Source: Pseudomonadales bacterium
Lineage (GTDB): Bacteria > Pseudomonadota > Gammaproteobacteria > Pseudomonadales > Azotimanducaceae
DNA length: 64,000 nucleotides
Assembly: GCA_016779565.1 (NCBI GenBank)
Contig: JADHNJ010000010.1
Location: forward strand, 1 to 64,000
Direction of reading: 5' to 3'
Shown: piece after piece, positions 8,376-17,357 of the stretch
Numbering within the stretch: position 1 is the first letter of the stretch
How the letters are laid out: every line of letters begins with the position of its first letter
Notes under the pieces: generated by a model
What the model was told of the DNA's origin: nothing
Databases searched by the model: none
What the model saw: the letters and a program-made list of their open reading frames with translations, nothing else
Position numbers and translations under genes: made by a program

Positions 8376-9728
8376 CTAAACCGCTGCCAACTGCTCTATC
8401 CGCTGAACGTTTCTGCGGATCCACCCAAGCCTGAACAGTCCTCCGAATGCGATCAACGCGACGCCAAAACCTAGCCCGATCCAGAATCCAATGACGCCCA
8501 AATTCCACCCCAGCAGCCCCCAGCCCAACACTACCCCTATCGGCAAGGCCAAGAACCAGTAGCCAATGGTGGAGAGCCACATAGGGAACTGGGTGTCTTT
8601 GTAGCCTCGAAGCGCGCCGATAATCGTTGCCTGAGTACAATCGAAAAACTGATAAGCTGCAACGACTAGCACCACATCCGCCGCAAGTATCAACACCGCC
8701 GGGTCCGAAGTGTAGATCTTCGGTAGAAACTCATGCCCTACTACAAGGACCAAACTCGCCATCAAAGCGTATCCCGCTGACAAAGTCACTGCTAATCGCG
8801 CAACTTGGGCGGCGCGCTCGTAGTCCCTAGACCCGACATAAAATCCGACCCGAATACTCGCCGCTGAACCTAACGCCATTGGAATGACAAAAACCAGCCA
8901 GTTGAGATTTCCACCAATGCTATTAGCGCCTATCGCAACGACGCCGAGGGACCCGACCAACAAACTCACCAAAGAAAATACCGTCATCTCTAGAAACAAC
9001 GTTATGCCGATTGGCGTACCAACCACCAAAATACTTCGAATCAATCTCTGAGATGGCCAAAACCACTGCTTTAATAACCCTGTATCTAAAAGCCAAGGGC
9101 GTCGAATTAATGCAAGCATCAGTCCGAGCTCAAACCACATGGTAAGCGCCGTTGCCCAACCGCAGCCTTCACCACCAAGCTCTGGCAAACCCCAAACACC
9201 ATAAATTAGCGCATAATTCAGCAGAGCGTTCACGGGCAGCGTCGAGCCTGCAATTAGCATGGGCAGCAACGTCTGGCCAAGGCCTTCGCAGGCGTATCGA
9301 AACGTAACGTACAACAAAACAGCCGGGCATCCCCAGGCAGCCGCTTTTAGATAGGCGGTAGCAATCTTAATGACATCAGCCTCAACCTCAAAAAATACAA
9401 GCAAGGGTTCGGCATTTCTCACCATTACAAAAAGCACAACGCCGCAAAACAAAGCGACCCACAAGCCTTGCTGAATCAGCGCTCCAACTAGATCCCGCTG
9501 ACCGGCACCAAGGTGTTGAGATACCATGGGTGTCAATGCGGTTAATACGCCGGCAAACAACATAAACAGTGGCCAAAGAATCACGCCGCCCATCGCGACA
9601 CCGGCCAAATCGACTGCGCTATAGTGTCCAGACATCGCCGTATCAACGAACCCCATGCCCATAATGAAAAACTGGGTGGCGATCATCGGCCCTGAAAGCC
9701 TCAGCAAAATTGCCAGTTCTTGTTTCAT
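8376..9728 (-). CDS. MATE-family efflux transporter (copy 2)
   Basis: A 450-residue MATE exporter with about twelve helices. Landmark segments GHYSAVDLAGVAMGG (about 34-48) and LRGYKDTQFPMW match those of copy 1 almost exactly, so the two are paralogs. The start is ATG 9728 with AAGGAATACC directly upstream, a good ribosome binding site. It leads a two-gene unit with the PhyH oxygenase downstream. Transport is presumably H+- or Na+-coupled extrusion of a small organic molecule; the substrate cannot be deduced. Confidence 0.88.
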   Translation of the reverse strand: MKQELAILLRLSGPMIATQFFIMGMGFVDTAMSGHYSAVDLAGVAMGGVILWPLFMLFAGVLTALTPMVSQHLGAGQRDLVGALIQQGLWVALFCGVVLFVMVRNAEPLLVFFEVEADVIKIATAYLKAAAWGCPAVLLYVTFRYACEGLGQTLLPMLIAGSTLPVNALLNYALIYGVWGLPELGGEGCGWATALTMWFELGLMLALIRRPWLLDTGLLKQWFWPSQRLIRSILVVGTPIGITLFLEMTVFSLVSLLVGSLGVVAIGANSIGGNLNWLVFVIPMALGSAASIRVGFYVGSRDYERAAQVARLAVTLSAGYALMASLVLVVGHEFLPKIYTSDPAVLILAADVVLVVAAYQFFDCTQATIIGALRGYKDTQFPMWLSTIGYWFLALPIGVVLGWGLLGWNLGVIGFWIGLGFGVALIAFGGLFRLGWIRRNVQRIEQLAAV

Positions 9729-9948
9729 GGTATTCCTTTGAAACCATCCTTGGACTCAGGATAAGGTCTTAGTCAGTGACAAAAACGTCCGTTGAATAAC
9801 GCCCCACTAGGCCAAACACCTACTATCTCGGCGCTTTAATGATTAACTCAGCGCTGTGCGAGCAGGCAGCAGCAGCAACGATTATGGTCGTGACCGTCTT
9901 CCTTTAAAACCTGATACATTATGGTCTAGCGAATTATTGGAGTCGATC

Positions 9949-11172
9949 ATGGCAGGACCTCTTAAAGGTATTAAAATTGTTGATCTTACTACGGTCATCT
10001 CCGGTCCGTCGGCCACTATGCTACTTGCAGACCAAGGCGCAGACGTGATCAAGGTCGAATCTATTACGGCCCCCGATCACGCCCGAGGCGCTGGCTATGG
10101 CAGTCAAACCTTTACAACGGTTTTTCTCAATAACAACCGAAACAAACAGGCGCTCGCGCTTGACCTAAAAAAGCCCGAGGGTCGACAAGCCCTATTGGCA
10201 GTCGCCAAAGATGCCGACGTGGTGATCCAGAACTTCAGGCCTGGGGTAGTTGAACGTCTGGGCGTCGCCTACGATGATGTCGTCGCCGTCAACCCTGAGG
10301 TCATTTATGTCTCGATTTCGGGGTTTGGTGAGACGGGCCCGCTCTCTCATAAACCAGTCTATGATCCTATTATCCAAGCGGTCAGTGGGCTCGCAACGAT
10401 TCAAGGTGGATCCGACGAACTCAGGCCCAGACTGGTACGAACCATATTGCCGGACAAGTTAACCGGCTTAGTAACAGCCCAGGCCATCAGCAGTGCTTTA
10501 GTCCATAAGGCTCGAAGTGCAGAGGGTCAACACGTTCGAGTCTCTATGCTCGACGCCGTGGTCAATTTCCTTTGGTCCTCTGACATGGGTAGCCAGACAT
10601 TCGTCGATCACGAGGTCAGCCAGCAAAGAGCAGCCACGTTCATTGACCTGATTTACGAAACTCAAACACGGTATATCTCGGTTTCAGCGATGGCAAACAA
10701 ACAATGGTTGGGGCTGTGCGATGCGGTCGGTCACCCTGAGTGGAAAGCCGATGAACGTTTCACAACGCCTGCTCTACGAGACCGTAATGCTGATGTCCGA
10801 TTACAAATGACTCAAGACGCGCTCTTGACTGACACCGCAGAGCATTGGTTAGAGCGTCTTGAAGCTGCAGGAGTGCCTTGCGCGCCGGTTTTAACGCGTA
10901 ATGAAATGATCCAACACCCACAAGTCTCAGAAAACCAATTGCTATTTGAAATCGAACATCCAGTTGCAGGCAAGATCAGGCAGGCTCGACCTGCGGCTAG
11001 ATTCTCGCGTTCCAGCCCAGAGCAACGAATGCCTGCACCCCGCCACGGAGAACACACCCGTGCGCTGCTCAAGGCCAGCGGTCTATCAGACAGTCAGATT
11101 GAATCGCTTATCGAGCAAGGAATTGCTTATGATGGCGCGCGCGATCTGAGCTCGCTACAAGATCAGAGCTGA
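9949..11172 (+). CDS. CaiB/BaiF family (class III) CoA-transferase
   Basis: With the start at ATG 9949 (GGAG six bases upstream; a longer frame upstream begins at 9856 and lacks family similarity) the product is 407 residues, the normal family length. Class III CoA-transferases move CoA between carboxylic acids through an aspartyl-CoA anhydride; the nucleophile should be Asp139 in HKPVYDPIIQA. Other family landmarks are KGIKIVDLTTVISGP near the N-terminus, ADVIKVE at 31-37 and NFRPGVVERLGV at 95-106. It probably activates an acid for beta-oxidation or similar catabolism, in line with the crotonase, acyl-CoA dehydrogenase and thiolase elsewhere in the window. Monocistronic. Confidence 0.88.
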   Translation: MAGPLKGIKIVDLTTVISGPSATMLLADQGADVIKVESITAPDHARGAGYGSQTFTTVFLNNNRNKQALALDLKKPEGRQALLAVAKDADVVIQNFRPGVVERLGVAYDDVVAVNPEVIYVSISGFGETGPLSHKPVYDPIIQAVSGLATIQGGSDELRPRLVRTILPDKLTGLVTAQAISSALVHKARSAEGQHVRVSMLDAVVNFLWSSDMGSQTFVDHEVSQQRAATFIDLIYETQTRYISVSAMANKQWLGLCDAVGHPEWKADERFTTPALRDRNADVRLQMTQDALLTDTAEHWLERLEAAGVPCAPVLTRNEMIQHPQVSENQLLFEIEHPVAGKIRQARPAARFSRSSPEQRMPAPRHGEHTRALLKASGLSDSQIESLIEQGIAYDGARDLSSLQDQS

Positions 11173-11544
11173 GACACTTGCTTAAAAAGGCAGCGTCTGT
11201 TTAAAAAAAGCAACGCCACATTGCCAATCACAAGGACCGCCATCTTGTACCGGCTGGCTACTACTTAGGGAGCATTTGCGATTGTTCTAATCGAGTGGTC
11301 GCCACTCAAGCGCCGCCAAATGTTTGATAGAAGGTCTTACCTCGTTAACTTGCTGCCGCCTAGCCTTACCATTACCAGCAACCAAGCAAAAGCAATTGCC
11401 TATCCAGCGCATCGGGCTTTAACTCGATCGCTTAAGTGGCGACCGGCCTCGACTCACTATTGCCTTACAGGTATCGAGAGTATTGGAAGTTTTGAGCGTG
11501 TGGAGCTTACAAAGATTGAAGGATAAGGGCTTGCAGTGAGCTCG
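11173..11544. other. 372-bp gap with an inverted-repeat structure
   Basis: No credible gene is present; a 68-codon ORF at 11320-11526 lacks a ribosome binding site and any family look. The region contains the long-range inverted repeat annotated separately at 11297-11444. No strong T-tailed terminator was seen for either convergent neighbour. Confidence 0.5.
11297..11444. repeat. Imperfect terminal inverted repeat, about 148-bp unit
   Basis: The left arm GGTCGCCACTCAAGCG (11297-11312) and right arm CGCTTAAGTGGCGACC (11429-11444) are reverse complements over 16 bp with one mismatch, separated by 116 bp. Outside, tcgag on the left and ctcga on the right extend the symmetry after a 2-bp offset. 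This shape suits a MITE-like or other small non-autonomous element, or a long-stem RNA between convergent genes. No clear target-site duplication was found. Confidence 0.55.
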
Positions 11545-12282
11545 CTACCGACCCTTAAATTCGGGCTGACGTTTTGCCTTGAAGGCCGCGCGTCCTTCAG
11601 CACCATCCTCAGAATCTCTAACCCGAAGTAACGGATCACGCGCCAGAGCGGCTAATTCTGCTGGCCCCTTGGGCACTGTCTGATCGACGAAATGTTTTAT
11701 GGTTTCAACCACTAAAGGGGCACTACGTTCAAGAATTCTCGCGTATTCGAGCGCAGCAGCTAATTGCGTTCCGCGAGGCACGACGCGGTTCACCATACCA
11801 ACCTCATAAGCTCGTTCAGCGGTTAAGTCCTGCCCTAAGAGCATAAATTCCATAGCAACCTTATGAGGAATTTTCGTCGCACAACCGGCAATTAGACCAC
11901 CGGTAAAACCTACTTGCGCTTCGGGATATCGAAACTTGGTATCCTCTGACGCGACCACCAGGTCACACATCTGCACCAAAATATAAGCGCCACCAACACA
12001 ATAGCCTTGAACTGCAGCGATAATGGGCTTATTCAACACAACGCCCACTGACGGCACACCCTGCCACATCTCCTTTGGTCCATTTTTAATGTCAGCACCT
12101 ACGGAAAAGGCTCGATCGCCTGCGGCACACAATATCGCACAACGCGCGGTGCCATCATCGCGATAACGCTCAAATGCAGCTCTAAGCCCCTGTATTACAG
12201 CTTCATCCATGGCATTCAATTGTGCTTCTCGGTCAATGGTGATCACGGCTGTTTTTTGATTCATTTCATAAGTGACAGGCAT
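11545..12282 (-). CDS. Enoyl-CoA hydratase/isomerase (crotonase) family protein
   Basis: A 245-residue crotonase from ATG 12282, which has AGGAG ten bases upstream; an upstream ATG at 12303 has none. The oxyanion-hole segments are FSVGADIK (59-66) and GYCVGGAYILVQMCD (93-107). In hydratases the second segment carries the first catalytic Glu, in GGGCEL; here that position is Ile100, whereas the second Glu is retained as Glu121 in FRYPEAQVGF. A plain hydratase is therefore unlikely, and an isomerase, hydrolase, dehalogenase or ring-acting activity is possible. It is convergent with the CoA-transferase gene and may act on related acyl-CoA substrates. Confidence 0.82.
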   Translation of the reverse strand: MPVTYEMNQKTAVITIDREAQLNAMDEAVIQGLRAAFERYRDDGTARCAILCAAGDRAFSVGADIKNGPKEMWQGVPSVGVVLNKPIIAAVQGYCVGGAYILVQMCDLVVASEDTKFRYPEAQVGFTGGLIAGCATKIPHKVAMEFMLLGQDLTAERAYEVGMVNRVVPRGTQLAAALEYARILERSAPLVVETIKHFVDQTVPKGPAELAALARDPLLRVRDSEDGAEGRAAFKAKRQPEFKGR

Positions 12283-12348
12283 CGGCGCTGAGCTCCTCAT
12301 CATTTATCAAGTAACTAAAGCCCTCTAATGAGTGCTCTTTAAGAAGCG

Positions 12349-12930
12349 TCAAGCTTCTTCCGCGAAAGACAACGCGTTCTGCTGTCGGCGGTGAGCAGAG
12401 AACTGACTTTTAAGAAAAGTCATTTGATCACCTCGAATTCGACCACTATGGGTTAACGCAAGATAGTCGGCATGATTCGGCCGATACGGCAAGGCTAATA
12501 GCGTCAAGCTCGATTCTGACAGAAGACGGCTTCCCTTTCTGGCGTTACAGCGCTTACAGGCGGTCACAACGTTCGTCCACTCATCTAGACCTCCCCTGGA
12601 CACAGGCAACACATGGTCACGACTCAAGTCTTTGGTTTCAAATCTGAGGCCACAGTAAAGACAGGTGTGATGATCTCGTCGAAACAGTGTGGCATTCGAC
12701 AGGCAAGGCTGATAATCCAAAGTAATGACTTTACCCTTGCAGGCAAGCACACTTTTCAGCGGTAACCGAGTTCGCATCCCAACCTTATTGATTCCGCCTT
12801 GCACCACCTTCAAAGTCTCGCCGTAGGTCCAGCTGACCAAATCCCGCGCGTGCAACAACACGGCCTCTTGCCAGGTTAACCAGGCCATCGGCATGCCCGC
12901 AGTGTTGATCCTCAGAATTCTCTCGCTCAA
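12349..12930 (-). CDS. HNH endonuclease family protein
   Basis: A protein of 193 residues if translation starts at TTG 12930, which has AAAGGAG six bases upstream; an in-frame ATG at 12948 lies on the other side of that site. The C-terminal half is an HNH domain with two CxxC zinc pairs (Cys90/Cys93 and Cys125/Cys128), Asp105-His106 as catalytic pair, Asn120, and the tail NARKGS. The N-terminal part (RILRINTAGMPMAWLTWQEAV) is conserved in a chromosomal HNH group widespread in proteobacteria that is not tied to restriction systems or phage. Cellular role unknown; DNA cleavage or repair is inferred from the domain. Confidence 0.82.
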   Translation of the reverse strand: MSERILRINTAGMPMAWLTWQEAVLLHARDLVSWTYGETLKVVQGGINKVGMRTRLPLKSVLACKGKVITLDYQPCLSNATLFRRDHHTCLYCGLRFETKDLSRDHVLPVSRGGLDEWTNVVTACKRCNARKGSRLLSESSLTLLALPYRPNHADYLALTHSGRIRGDQMTFLKSQFSAHRRQQNALSFAEEA

Positions 12931-13144
12931 AGGGCACTCCTTTCTCATGGCGACTTAGACCCTACGGGGTTCTATACAACAGCAAGACCAAAGGCTTGCC
13001 CCATGATCATAGTCCTATGGACTTAGAATTCAAGATCTGACCCTAAATCTGACAGCGAAACGCAAACCTTGTTGGTCTAAATCAGGATTTAACCTGTGTC
13101 GGAAGTCCCTTAAGATACCCGTTCTGACAAACGGCTAAAGCGCT

Positions 13145-13912
13145 ATGACATCGGAACCCCTAAAGCCATCGACCCATAAAGCTCAAAGAGACAAAGTTTA
13201 TGCGAGCTTGCAAGACGCGGTCGCACCTTTTGAATTTAACGACGCGGTGGCTCAGGTTTTTGACGATATGATCCTCCGCTCCGTCCCTGGATATACCCTC
13301 AGCATCGATTTAATCACGCTGATTGCCGAGCGATATGGTCAACCCAACACAAAACTGTTCGATTTGGGTTGTTCGTCGGGGGTTGCAACTCGAGCATTAA
13401 GTGAAGCAGCACCCGAAAGCGCCGAGATTATCGGTATTGATAATTCACCCGCCATGATCGCGCAATGTCGCCAGTCCCTCTCAGATTTAATTGCCCGCAA
13501 CCGGGTTTCCCTCCAATGCCAGGATCTGACCGAGGCGCCGCTTGCGGGTGCTTCTGTTATTGTTTTGAACTACACCCTGCAATTTTTGCCGCTAATCGAC
13601 AGGGACCGGCTATTAGCAGAGATCTTTGAAGCATTAACGCCGGGGGGCGTCGTTTTCCTAGCTGAGAAGGTTGTTCACGAAGACACTTTTTGCCAATCCG
13701 AGCTTGAGGCAATGCATCTTGCGTTTAAAAAAAGACAGGGTTACAGCGCGCTCGAAATCGCTCAGAAGCGTGCCGCACTAGAATCCGTCCTGATTCCCGA
13801 GACTGAGCAGAAACATCTCGACCGTCTAGCTGCCGCCGGTTTTTCTCATGCCGCGACGCTTCTAAGAGCGATTAATTTCATCGCCCTAGTGGGCTGGAAG
13901 CAGGCGGCGTAA
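13145..13912 (+). CDS. cmoA: Carboxy-S-adenosyl-L-methionine synthase
   Basis: CmoA converts SAM and prephenate to carboxy-SAM, the donor used by CmoB to make 5-carboxymethoxyuridine at position 34 of tRNAs. The 255-residue protein has the CmoA hallmark VFDDMILRSVPGY (38-50) and a Rossmann SAM-binding loop LFDLGCSSGVATRA (71-84), and its length is normal. Its stop codon directly abuts the cmoB start, so the pair is translationally linked, the order seen in other gammaproteobacteria. Confidence 0.95.
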   Translation: MTSEPLKPSTHKAQRDKVYASLQDAVAPFEFNDAVAQVFDDMILRSVPGYTLSIDLITLIAERYGQPNTKLFDLGCSSGVATRALSEAAPESAEIIGIDNSPAMIAQCRQSLSDLIARNRVSLQCQDLTEAPLAGASVIVLNYTLQFLPLIDRDRLLAEIFEALTPGGVVFLAEKVVHEDTFCQSELEAMHLAFKKRQGYSALEIAQKRAALESVLIPETEQKHLDRLAAAGFSHAATLLRAINFIALVGWKQAA

Positions 13913-14890
13913 ATGGCTTTACCCCTGCTTCCTGTGTTTTTGGATTTTTTTCGCGTCATCAAGGACGAACCCCTCGAATGCTTCCACGACGAATTTTACC
14001 AAGCTGTGCAGTACCGATTAACGGCTCGTCCCCACGGTCGGGCCGACGATTGGGATCAAGTGATAGGATCACTGCCAGCCCTTAATCAATGCTGGCCAGA
14101 TTTCGCTTCCCCAACGATCAATCTTACAAGCTCTGACAACATCGATCTGACAACGCTCGAGACAGCTTTAAGACAGCTGCATCCTTGGCGTAAGGGCCCT
14201 TTTAATATTTTTGGTATCGTGGTTGACAGCGAATGGCGCTCGGACTGGAAATGGGCGCGCCTGGCGGAGCGAATTCAGCCCCTTCAGGGCAAGGCGGTTT
14301 TAGACATAGGGTGCGGTAACGGCTACTACCTCTATCGAATGCTTGGGGCAGGCGCCAGACTCGCGCTGGGGATCGACCCCACCCGACTGTTTTGTTACCA
14401 GTTCCAGGCGCTGCAGTTGCTGCAGCCCAAAAATCAGGCAGCGATGTTGCCGCTGCTTGATGAAGATCTGCCTGTTACCGAGTGTTTTGATACCGTCTTT
14501 TCTATGGGGGTTTTGTACCATCGTAAACAACCTGAATCGCATCTCGATATCTGCTTTAAGGCGCTCTCCCCGGGTGGAGAACTGGTGCTTGAAACCTTAA
14601 TCATTGACAACCCTGAAGTCTGTGCCCTGCAACCTAAAGATCGATATGCCAAAATGCGCAATGTCTGGGAACTACCATCGCTGCCAAAATTATCTTCCCA
14701 GCTTGAAGATGCTGGCTTTGAAGATCTTAAGATTATCGACATAACTCGGACCACAACCCTCGAGCAAAGAGCAACAGGTTGGATGCAGTTTCAGTCGCTG
14801 GCGGATTTTTTAGACCCTCTTGACCCAAACCTCACCATCGAAGGCCATCCGGCCCCGCTGCGTGCCATCATCGCAGCTCGCCGGCCCTAA
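13913..14890 (+). CDS. cmoB: tRNA U34 carboxymethyltransferase
   Basis: CmoB transfers the carboxymethyl group of carboxy-SAM to 5-hydroxyuridine 34 in tRNAs that read NYN family boxes. The 325-residue protein shows the CmoB signature LHPWRKGPFNIFG (89-101), the cofactor loop VLDIGCGNGYYLYRML (129-144), GIDPTRLF and MGVLYHRKQP. It begins at the base after the cmoA stop, so it is in the same operon. All expected domains are intact. Confidence 0.95.
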   Translation: MALPLLPVFLDFFRVIKDEPLECFHDEFYQAVQYRLTARPHGRADDWDQVIGSLPALNQCWPDFASPTINLTSSDNIDLTTLETALRQLHPWRKGPFNIFGIVVDSEWRSDWKWARLAERIQPLQGKAVLDIGCGNGYYLYRMLGAGARLALGIDPTRLFCYQFQALQLLQPKNQAAMLPLLDEDLPVTECFDTVFSMGVLYHRKQPESHLDICFKALSPGGELVLETLIIDNPEVCALQPKDRYAKMRNVWELPSLPKLSSQLEDAGFEDLKIIDITRTTTLEQRATGWMQFQSLADFLDPLDPNLTIEGHPAPLRAIIAARRP

Positions 14891-14915
14891 CTTTATCTAT
14901 GTAGGCGCTAGCCAG

Positions 14916-16013
14916 CTAAGATGCGAAATCCATTAATTCACTGAAGCCAGAGGGCTGATGCGGCCCGATCACGAGTTGCTCTAACACTCCTTTGCCCTGA
15001 GACTCGCCCTTACCTGTCTTTAGCGTGACATCGCAAAACGCTTGAACATGGATATTGTCAGGCGTAACCGATTCCGTCGAATACTGCTCACGAATGACAG
15101 ACAAAGCCCCATGGTAGCTGCCATGACGGTGGGTTTCATGCCCATAACCCAGCCCCTTCATGTAAAAATTCCATTGGGGTCGCATTTCAATCTCATAGAG
15201 ATCTCCTGCCGCATCGACCATTTTGATCAGTGCGCTACTGGCAAAACGTGTGCCCGATTCATAACAACAGTCATAGCTATAAGACTTCATTTGTCGTTCA
15301 GGACCTCCTCCCAGCTTTGGGATCAGAACCGCATTTTCGTTCCATGCATCACCCGCTTCATCCTGATTGACAAAATAGTGAATACTGAAGTCCTCAAAAT
15401 TCATCGGCGCCCAGATCCAATAAAACTGGACGTTACCTGCGCCTGGATTTGGTTGCGCGTCCGGTGCACCGATATTGCGCAGCCCCCATGATCGGTCCCT
15501 CGTGCCTATAAATCTGTCATCGGTCAAATGATAAGTCTGACCATCAACCACTAAAGTGCCGGACCAAGAACCGTTTTGCATCATCCGAGTTAGATCCATT
15601 CCAAGCTGAGATCCCTGGCGGCGCACAAACCTTGGCTCTTCATGGGCCGGAATAAAAGCCGTGAAGACCAGATCGCAATGTAATCCAGACTCGGTATCGT
15701 CACAACGAATGCGCAGTCGCTCAAGGGGCGTCTCAACTACAAGCGCCAGCGGCCCAACAGAGGTATCTAATCGCTCTAAGGTCATGGTTTTAGAGGCGAT
15801 CACGTTCCGCTGCTGGCCGCCAATCACAACGGAAAAGGCCGAATCCATCACATCAACATAGGGATAAACGCCAAGGGCGAACGCAAAGAAAACCGAACCA
15901 TCAGCATTATATCCGTTAAAGAAATATCGATCGTAAAAATTACGGTTACCGCCTACATAAGCCATCGGTTCCGGCGTTTGATGCAACGGATAGTCATCAC
16001 CTTTTGTCAGCAT
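14916..16013 (-). CDS. Uncharacterised protein, possibly lipocalin-like (CrtC/AttH-type)
   Basis: A 365-residue soluble protein with no signal peptide. It is rich in beta-prone, aromatic and Trp residues (FYWIWAPMNFEDFSIHYFVNQ; DRFIGTRDRSWGLRNIG), a pattern that recalls the double-lipocalin fold of hydroxyneurosporene synthase CrtC and AttH proteins. Such proteins act on or bind isoprenoids, steroids or polyketides. The match is by impression and no catalytic residue can be named. Start ATG 16013 has AAGGAG nearby, a strong ribosome binding site. It is convergent with cmoB and monocistronic. Confidence 0.55.
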   Translation of the reverse strand: MLTKGDDYPLHQTPEPMAYVGGNRNFYDRYFFNGYNADGSVFFAFALGVYPYVDVMDSAFSVVIGGQQRNVIASKTMTLERLDTSVGPLALVVETPLERLRIRCDDTESGLHCDLVFTAFIPAHEEPRFVRRQGSQLGMDLTRMMQNGSWSGTLVVDGQTYHLTDDRFIGTRDRSWGLRNIGAPDAQPNPGAGNVQFYWIWAPMNFEDFSIHYFVNQDEAGDAWNENAVLIPKLGGGPERQMKSYSYDCCYESGTRFASSALIKMVDAAGDLYEIEMRPQWNFYMKGLGYGHETHRHGSYHGALSVIREQYSTESVTPDNIHVQAFCDVTLKTGKGESQGKGVLEQLVIGPHQPSGFSELMDFAS

Positions 16014-16133
16014 TCGTTTCTCCTTGGTGCCATTGGAATTGCTAGAGTGCTATGAATGCAACGACAGGTCAAAAATCTTCGCAACCCCCCGCTTTGGTTG
16101 TTATGATTCCGACTGGCCCACTTGGCGAATCCT

Positions 16134-17342
16134 ATGATCAGCTTACTCGGTATCGTGCTGTTTCCTGTCGTCGCATACCTTTTTTCTTCCAATCGAAAAG
16201 CCATTTCAAAGCGCACTGTCTTAGGGGCTTTTGCGCTTCAGGCTGGACTCGGAGGGCTGATCCTTTATGTGCCTTTAGGCAAAAGCCTACTTGAGGCACT
16301 CGCTGAGAAAGTGGTTGCCATGCTCGGGTATTCTCAAGCCGGCATCGATTTCTTATTTGGTTCTCTGGTAGCAGAAGGCGCTGGGTTTGTGTTCGCGTTC
16401 AATGTTTTGCCCGTCATTGTATTTTTCTCGGCTCTGATTGCGGTGCTTTACTACCTCCATATCATGCAGTGGTTAATCAAATTGATCGGCGGCGCGTTGC
16501 GCAAGTTACTGAAAACCAGTCACACTGAATCTATGGCGTCGGCAGCTAACATTTTTATCGGACAGACAGAAGCGCCTTTGGTCGTCAGACCTTACATCGC
16601 AGGAATGACTCGTAGCGAATTGTTCGCGGTGATGGTCGGCGGACTGGCTTCTATTGCCGGGTCTGTCATGGCCGGCTATGCCGCCTTAGGTATTGAGATG
16701 AAGTATCTGCTTGCCGCCAGCTTTATGGCCGCTCCGGGGGGATTAATGATGGCCAAAATCATGATCCCAGAAACTGAAACACCGGCTCAACCTGATGCAG
16801 TAGAAGGTGATGACAGTCACAGCTACGTCAATATATTTGACGCAGCCGCGGCCGGTGCCATGACAGGACTCCAAATGGCAATGGCAGTGGGCGCGATGCT
16901 GCTGGCGTTCATCGCGCTAATTGCTGCCCTAAACGGCTTGCTTGGGTGGACCAGCTCGTTAATTGGCTTTGAAGCGATTACCATTGAGGGGATTTTAGGG
17001 TATCTCTTTCAACCGATTGCTTTCCTGCTAGGTGTACCCTGGTCCGAGGCGACCATCGCGGGCGGACTGATTGGTCAAAAATTGGTGCTAAACGAGTTCG
17101 TCGCTTACATTGCTTACCTTGATTTAGCAGACACGTTATCGCCGATTACCCAAGCCGTGGTTGTTTTTGCGCTTTGCGGCTTTGCGAATTTTTCCTCAAT
17201 TGCCATTCTGCTTGGCGGACTCGGAGCACTGGCCCCTAGCCGTCGCGACGATATTTCAAGGCTTGGCGTCCGCGCGCTGTTAGCAGCAACGCTCGCCAAT
17301 CTCTTAAGTGCTGCCTTAGCAGGATTTTTTCTGTCGTTTTAA
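16134..17342 (+). CDS. NupC-type concentrative nucleoside transporter (CNT family)
   Basis: A 402-residue inner-membrane permease importing nucleosides with H+ or Na+. CNT landmarks are the gate domain start [23 protein letters not shown], the nucleoside-binding segment [16 protein letters not shown] (about 141-156), [11 protein letters not shown] and the C-terminal block [10 protein letters not shown] plus [19 protein letters not shown] at 16122 could add four residues; the ATG at 16134 gives the usual N-terminus. The downstream oxygenase begins within 16 bp, so the two are probably co-transcribed, although a functional link is not obvious. Confidence 0.92.
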   Translation: MISLLGIVLFPVVAYLFSSNRKAISKRTVLGAFALQAGLGGLILYVPLGKSLLEALAEKVVAMLGYSQAGIDFLFGSLVAEGAGFVFAFNVLPVIVFFSALIAVLYYLHIMQWLIKLIGGALRKLLKTSHTESMASAANIFIGQTEAPLVVRPYIAGMTRSELFAVMVGGLASIAGSVMAGYAALGIEMKYLLAASFMAAPGGLMMAKIMIPETETPAQPDAVEGDDSHSYVNIFDAAAAGAMTGLQMAMAVGAMLLAFIALIAALNGLLGWTSSLIGFEAITIEGILGYLFQPIAFLLGVPWSEATIAGGLIGQKLVLNEFVAYIAYLDLADTLSPITQAVVVFALCGFANFSSIAILLGGLGALAPSRRDDISRLGVRALLAATLANLLSAALAGFFLSF

Positions 17343-17357
17343 TTGGAATTTCCTCGT

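Noticed and set aside
11320-11526. 68-codon ORF within the inverted-repeat gap
   Set aside because: It runs across the inverted repeat, lacks a ribosome binding site and resembles no protein.
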